Source: Diorhabda sublineata (Eukaryota > Arthropoda > Insecta > Coleoptera > Chrysomelidae). From it: a stretch of 64,000 nucleotides of DNA. The position numbers and the translations under genes are program-made. The stretch is taken from assembly GCF_026230105.1 (NCBI RefSeq), contig NC_079476.1, forward strand, positions 33,346,559 through 33,410,558. Reading direction: 5' to 3'. Below are positions 58,478 through 64,000 of the stretch, piece after piece. The notes beneath the pieces were generated by a model. It was given only the letters and a program-made list of their open reading frames with translations, had not been told where the DNA came from and did not search any database. Every line of letters begins with the position of its first letter. Within the stretch, counting starts at the first letter, position 1.

Positions 58478-59278
58478 CATACTGATGATTTAACTCTGTT
58501 AGCAAGAGACCGAAACAGTCTGGAGAAAACATTAGAAAAAATTGTAAGAGAGGCAGGAAAAAAGAGGATTGAAACTAAATCAGAAAAAGACAAAATAAAT
58601 GGGAAGTTCACAAACAAGAAATAATAAAGATAAATGACCTCATCTTCGAAGTAGTCGACGCCTTTAAATACTTAGGAACAATGATAAGCAACAAAAATGA
58701 CACAAAAAATGAGACAAAACAAAGAGCAATAGAATTAGCATAAAAACTAAATTAAGAGTCTACAAGACTGCGATGAAACCAGTAGTTACACACGCCGCTG
58801 AAACTAAGGATATATGAGAGGAGAATAATTGGGAAAATTCGTGGACCAGTGAAAGTTGGAAATAATGAGTATAGAGGACTAAACTATGAAATTAAGAATA
58901 TATTAGAAAATGAAAATATAGTAAATACGATTACAGTAAAAATAATACAATGGTATGGAGACAGTAGAAGAAAAACGGCAGGATACAAGGAAAATTACAG
59001 AATGGAGACCGAACGAGAAAAGATTGCTTAGTAAACCAAAAAAAAAAAAAAATAGATAGGAAGATCAGATTTTGCAAGATATGCAGAATCCGAGAGTACG
59101 TGACTGGAAAAAACAGATTCAGGAAAGAGAAAAATGTAGAACAATAGACGAGGCTTCAAAAATATGGTATAAGCTGTTATCAAATACAGGGTCAAAAGAG
59201 ATGAATAATTGGCTACTGGCTCTTTTAAACAGAGAAAAACCTTATCTTATGATAAGAGGTAACATCCTGATGAGGTAG
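58478..59278 (+). mobile_element. LINE RT remnant from the active site to the 3' end
   Basis: Begins exactly at the palm: 'HTDDLTLLARDRNSLEKTLE' (Thr-Asp-Asp for Ala-Asp-Asp at 58481-58489), 'KRGLKLNQKKTK', 'EVVDAFKYLGTMISNKNDTK', 'TKLRVYKTAMKPVVTHAAET', 'RRIIGKIRGPVKVGNNEYRG', 'NYEIKNILENENIVNTITVK', 'IIQWYGDSRRK', then 'LQDMQNPRVRDWKKQIQERE' and 'KCRTIDEASKIW'. Only a few frame breaks, so younger than most of its neighbours. The 5' part is missing, as expected for a truncated insertion. Confidence 0.9.
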
Positions 59279-59879
59279 CCTCGCTCATTTAACAATACGT
59301 TTCTAAATTGCCAAAACTACAGTTATAAGGATTGGGAATATCTTAAAAATATTTCCAAAACTCGTCGATAAAAGACCAGTAGTAGATAACTATGAAAAAT
59401 TATGCAATTATTCGTATATTCAATCCGGAAAACATAGAGTTTACATGAAGTAATTAAATTTATTGATTCTCAATTTACTAAAATGAAGAAAAAAGAATAG
59501 GAAAGAAAGAAAAAAATAGAAAAAATGAAAAGAGGAAACCAATTTGAACGTTTAATATAATACAATTGAGAAATATGAAGAAAAAATTATTGTGAGTGAA
59601 AATTATGAGACTCTTAACTAATATGAGGGGCAAAGAAAAATCAGCATGGAGAGAACAAAGTAAATACTATGTAAAATTACGGCAAATCTTCGACGAGTAT
59701 GTAGAAGAAGCATTCGCAATTTTAAAGAGGTACTAGAGGTTGATAACTTAATAACAAATGTAGAAGCTATGGATACATCATGAAAAACTAGAAGAGTACA
59801 AGAGGAATGGGCAAATTAAGTAATTATATATGCATAGAAACATAGTGACAAAACTCAGAGAAATATCTTTCACCTGTGA
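59279..59879. other. Decayed LINE-like sequence, unassigned
   Basis: Lysine/glutamate-rich broken frames such as 'SAWREQSKYYVKLRQIFDEY' suggest LINE linker sequence belonging to the next element, but no secure motif is present. Confidence 0.35.
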
Positions 59880-60420
59880 TATAAATTAAATATATGGCAG
59901 AATATAAAAGACTAGGAGACAAACACAAAATGTGGTACAGTACCCTAAACCATTAGGAAGTTGACGGAACAATTCCTAGCATAAAATCAAGAAATATGAA
60001 GTTTAATAAATAGTATCAAGACGCCACATTTGGTGCGCACTTAGAAATATTGGAGTTGGGGGAAATTTAGCAGAATGAATTGAATCATTATAAAGAAATG
60101 GCACTTCGATTGTAATAGTACACACCTGCGAATTATATACAAATACATGGAAATATACATTATAGATGGGATACACACGAAGAAAGGACAATAAACAAAC
60201 CAGAGGAATGCAGATAAGATACAGCAAAATGCTACAAAAAGCGAATGTATCTTTGCTGATAACATAGTAATAACAGCAAATAGGAAGGACACTTTTAAAC
60301 CACACAATCATGAGGTAGAAAATAAATATATGAAAAACAATTGGAGATCTTATTAAATATGTAGGAATTGTATTAGATAGTACAGCACAATATTACACAG
60401 AAATAGAGTAGATAATCTGA
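59880..60420 (+). mobile_element. LINE RT fragment with FADN active site
   Basis: 'YKRLGDKHKMWYSTLN' (linker), then after broken sequence 'ECIFADNIVITANRKDTF' with FADN at 60252-60263 in place of FADD, and 'YVGIVLDSTAQYY' (consensus YLGxxL). Distinct from the neighbouring copy at 58.5 kb. The fragment stops at the (TAA)15 run. Minus frames 60003-60311 are shadows. Confidence 0.65.
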
Positions 60421-60432
60421 TAATCTGCACAA

Positions 60433-60435
<3 letters not shown>

Positions 60436-60480
<45 letters not shown>
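60436..60480 (+). repeat. (TAA)15 microsatellite
   Basis: Fifteen uninterrupted TAA units. On the minus strand this is (TTA)15, directly following 'TGAATAAACG' at the 3' side of the minus-strand LINE 3' end, so it most likely is that element's simple-repeat tail rather than an independent microsatellite. Confidence 0.95.
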
Positions 60481-60481
<1 letters not shown>

Positions 60482-61075
60482 GTTTATTCATAAATTTAAC
60501 AAAATACAGTAATAAAATACAATTAAAATTGAATAAAATTGAATAAACATCTAGACATCCACAGAAGTATTGTACATACTTGTATGTGGTGAATATAGGC
60601 TGGTGTGCCTAACCTAAACATTATAAAAGAAAACAAAAAAAATGCAGTTAAAACATTATAAATACATTTTTACATGATTGTGTTTCAGACATACATTTCG
60701 TACATGAGTTTACTCTTCTCTGTTTTTGTTTCAGCATTCTATCATTTTGTGTATTTTTGTTTTGTCTGTTTCTTTAACAAATGTTACTAGTTGGGTTTTG
60801 AAGCGTTTAAAAGAAGTTTCATCGATAATTCTTTGTGGTAGTTGCCCGAATAATTTAGGTGTCAAGTAGGAGTAACCTTTTTGACCTATTGTTTTATGAG
60901 CTGTTGGTATACAGTATTGATTATTCGATCTTGTCGCGTATCTATGATTGTGAGTGGTAAGTTCGTATTTATATCGTATATATACTATATATTGCAGTAT
61001 ATTTAATTGATTTGTACTTATAGAAAATCTAAAAAACATGCTGAAAGTTAAGGAAATAAAATAGTAAAGAAGCAA
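60481..61075 (-). mobile_element. LINE 3' end: last ~100 residues, UTR and repeat tail
   Basis: The frame 61075-60731 is open for 114 codons. After a variable start it reads 'YELTTHNHRYATRSNNQYCI', 'PTAHKTIGQKGYSYLTPKLF', 'GQLPQRIIDETSFKRFKTQL' and 'VTFVKE'. This matches the extreme C-terminus of LINE RTs of the CR1/jockey/Rex1 type ('HxYxTRxxxxLxxP...xxxGQxGxxYxxxKLYNxLPxxI...FKxxLKxxL'). It is intact to its stop, followed by about 250 bp of UTR with AATAAA and a (TTA)15 tail: a fairly recent, severely 5'-truncated insertion. Confidence 0.82.
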
Positions 61076-61099
61076 TAGATGACTGTAATAGATGAACGT

Positions 61100-61400
61100 T
61101 TTTATGAAATAGAGGCAAAATTAAGATGGCGGGATATATTTTAACGGTTAAAACGGAAACAATCCAGTTAAAATAGTTCGAACTGCAACAAAAATTAGAA
61201 ATAGAAGAAGACGTAAACGTAGGATTCTGTAGGATATCGAAGTGGCAAAGGTATTGAAAACAAAAAAGGAATGCATGGAAAGATTGTAGTCAAAATAATA
61301 GAAAATTGTGGATAGAACATAGACTCAAATGTACTTCCTACACTATACGTAGAAGAGTTATACATATATAAAATGAGGAAAGCGCCCGCGAATTCGCCGA
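61100..61400 (+). mobile_element. Probable LINE 3' fragment
   Basis: 'FYEIEAKLRWRDILTV', 'IVRTATKIRNRRRRKRRILQ', 'DIEVAKVLKTKKECMERL' and 'WIEHRLKCTSYTIRRRV' are compatible with the 'RWxGHxxRM...GRPRKRWxDxVxxD...' 3' region of a LINE, but the key Gly-His box is absent. Low certainty. Confidence 0.4.
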
Positions 61401-64000
61401 ATTTTTAAAATTCCATAGTAGCTGTACAGGGCCGGCTTAGGGAAATTGTTAGTAACAATTTATATAAACTATTTCATTACATTGTTCCAAATTCATGTAC
61501 ATTTTTCATATGATACACCCTACCTATTTTTCCCCATTTACACACAAATTTATTCAGGGTTTCTTAAATCAATACAGTTGTTATTGCGGTAAATACCAGA
61601 AACTGTAAGTACTGATTATATTGTCGGTGAATTAGGACAATGAATGGATTTAAAACAATTTATCAGCTCAAATTTAAGACATTATATTGTACAGAATTCT
61701 TCCTAACGCATTGGGGGAAGGTTAACAGCGAGTTCAAAACAACAAACAAAACAATAAGGATCGTTTTATAGAGTCGGCAAGGTGCAAATGTGTATTACGA
61801 CATTTATTCTTGTAAATATACGGACAAAATTACGAAACTTCACCCATTAACAGCGAACTCTACCGAAAATAATGAAAATGGGGTTTCCTCGACCGTTTTC
61901 CAACGATTCTATTGTATGAATGGAATCTCCTTAATTGGAAAGACCTATATATGCCGCAGAGTAAGATAAGAAATATGAAGTGCGTTGCAAGAAAATTCTA
62001 TAATTGATATTTTGTGGGAAACTCTGATTTGTAATCGAGATAAATTTTTTTATGGAAAATTGAAAATTTAGTGTTGAATTCTACTTTGAAAATATTTTTA
62101 TTGAGTTCTGAAAGCTTAAGGCCAGATATTTCATTTAAATATGGAAATATGAACAATAAATGATTTGCAATATTTGATTTATATTCAAAACATTTAATTT
62201 GTCGTTGAAACACTAAATGGAAGTTCAAACAAATTAAATATTCAGAAGACCATATCTTTTTGTTTAGAACTTTATTCTGTCAAAGTCGTAAATGCTGGTA
62301 GGTATCTTGTACTCGTACAAAATAAAAACTTACATTTTTAATGAAATATCTTAGAGGACTTTGTGTTTCAAGGAGATATAGATACATTGAAGTTAAAATA
62401 TTGCAAATTGGGAATTTGAAAAAAAAATGCATTCGTTGCGACAAATAAAAAGAAAGATACTTTATTGATTTGGAAAAAATACCGGTTGAGTAGTTCCAAG
62501 AACACATTATTATAGTTAGCTTTATAAATATTTGGAAATGTTTATTGCATAGCAAGATGAGGTTTTAGTTATTGTATAAATATTATTTGAATTGAGAAAA
62601 TTATAATTACGAGAAACACTAGTTATTGATAAGTTACAAGTTAGGAGTCAACTTTAAAAAATGATAAATATGTCTTTGAAATTGTCTACTGACATCATTC
62701 AGTTTCAAACGAATACAGAAAATGATAAAGCTATTGATAACAGATGTTGTAAGACATGTGGCATTTATTTCGCTTCGTTTGTAAAGCTGCTGTAGTCAGG
62801 ATTCAACCAATGCGTGTAATCAAATGCTGTGCTAAAGAGCTGCTGTTCGTTGTGGATGAAAGTTTGGAATGGATAGACGAAGAAAACATAGACATTTCCC
62901 GTGGCTGTTTTTCAACACTACTAGATAAAAGTCTCCATGGTTTGAAGAAATTTTAAAAAAGTTTTGTTTCCCTCTGTTATTAAATAAATTAAATGTTAAT
63001 TAAAATAAATTAACCAACTTAACGGTTTATTATTTTTTCGAATAATAATAAAAAATTCAGTTTAAAATATTTTTAGCGTCAATCTCACGTAAGGAGAGGT
63101 GGGAAAAGGGAAGGCAAAGCTAGTTTTGGTTCAAATACATGTAAAACTATATTGATTTTAATGGAGAATATAATGGAAATCGAGCAATATATATTTATTA
63201 AATATTTGTTTCTATCTCAAAACTTAAATAGCTGCCTACGCTTATCCAAAATTTTTAAAAATATCGATTCAAAACTCTGATCGTCTGGTGAAATTTTTTA
63301 TATAGTTACTTTATACTTTATAGTTACTTTGATTCCTCCAAGAACATATTTTTTATGACAGTTTTGTGCTTACTACTCCACTGTCCGACCTTGGTGATAA
63401 ATAAACTCGATCGAGTTTTCTAGTCATGTCGTTAATTATCACTTTGTAGGTCAGTATTTGCCATCGGAGGATTTTCTTCATATTCGATGTGAAAGCTGAG
63501 GAGAACGAAGAAATTGAAAAAGGTGCTTTTAGGGAGCCGAGGGAATGTGAGAGGGTGTTATTCGTTCGGCATTTGCTAGATTCAATGAAACGTGGTCGGT
63601 AGAATTGAAATTGCTAATTAAATCAATTTAGAACGAAGTCCAAAAAAAGTCCGAAATACAAACAAAGTTCATCTGGAGTTTGAGCGTGTTCTGGAAAAAA
63701 TCTGAAATAAATATAAAGTAGGTTGAAAATAGAACTGAATGGAGATTACTTTGAGATTACACGTTTTTAACGAATCTATTTCTCATCATCGGAATGTTGA
63801 GGCCATATTTTATATTATCGAATTTTCTCGGGATTATTATTCTTTACAGTAGTTTGCGACTTTACATTTTAACTTGTAATTACATTAGGCGCTTACTTGC
63901 TTAAAAATAATTTCTTTTTTCGTCTTATAGATTTTTTTTAAAGGAATATAGATTAATATCTGATTCATAATATTCATAATTTGTAAATTATTCAGAGAAA
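61401..64000. other. Intergenic, nothing firmly recognised
   Basis: CAGGGCCGGCTTAGGG at about 61.43 kb resembles a hAT-type terminus, without a partner. Frames 61998-62228, 62280-62555 and 62756-62956 are not recognisable. The last kilobase is plain AT-rich DNA. Confidence 0.4.

Noticed and set aside
60003..60311. Two overlapping minus-strand frames with hydrophobic segments
   Set aside because: Antisense to the LINE segment carrying FADN.

Overview
The window is AT-rich eukaryotic DNA with no bacterial-style coding: no operons, no long open reading frames and no recognisable tRNA or rRNA. Three things point to an insect or close arthropod relative. There is a 25-unit (CCTAA)n/(TTAGG)n array, the arthropod telomere motif. 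The mobile-element remains are mariner/Tc1, Penelope-like, jockey and other non-LTR types. There is also a TATA plus TCAGT-initiator core promoter of arthropod type. TTAGG argues against Diptera and against tenebrionid beetles, but I cannot name the species.

Functionally this is an intergenic 'graveyard' of old transposable elements. About 20 non-LTR (LINE) fragments, most of them 5'-truncated, can be read on both strands: around 1.2, 1.5, 3.9-5.0, 11.9-12.4, 14.4, 15.6-16.3, 17.6, 24.9-25.5, 31.9-32.8, 38.0, 39.5, 43.9-45.0, 46.6-47.2, 47.4-48.5, 49.3-50.3, 51.0-51.5, 54.1-55.6, 56.2-57.4, 58.5-59.2, 59.9-60.4, 60.5-61.1 and 61.1-61.4 kb. All carry stops and frameshifts. A Penelope-like element lies at 16.6-17.6 kb. 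DNA transposons of the mariner/Tc1/IS630 superfamily lie at 19.9-20.6, 20.7-21.4, 28.3, 29.1-29.7, 34.2-35.0, 39.9, 40.7-41.7 (both ends preserved), 42.2-42.8, 50.9 and 52.7-53.3 kb. A Gag zinc-knuckle remnant sits at 35.2-35.4 kb and an integrase-type (KRBA2/Ginger-like) C-terminus at 12.7-13.0 kb.

Tandem repeats: a TTAGG array at 13.0-13.1 kb abutting the integrase-like ORF, a degenerate ~34-bp repeat at 35.8-36.0 kb, a ~31-copy 13-bp minisatellite at 41.8-42.2 kb, a hexamer-like purine-rich tract at 43.0-43.3 kb and (TAA)15 at 60.4 kb.

The few candidates for host function are a heat-shock-like promoter (HSE-like boxes, TATA, initiator) at 22.9-23.3 kb, a short THAP-type zinc-finger reading frame at 26.5 kb, an unrecognised possible terminal exon at 40.4-40.7 kb and a cluster of E-boxes at 19.1 kb. 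I found no intact gene and no coherent novel multi-gene system. The most interesting items are the telomeric array joined to a transposase-type ORF, the orphan heat-shock-like promoter and the unexplained exon candidate.
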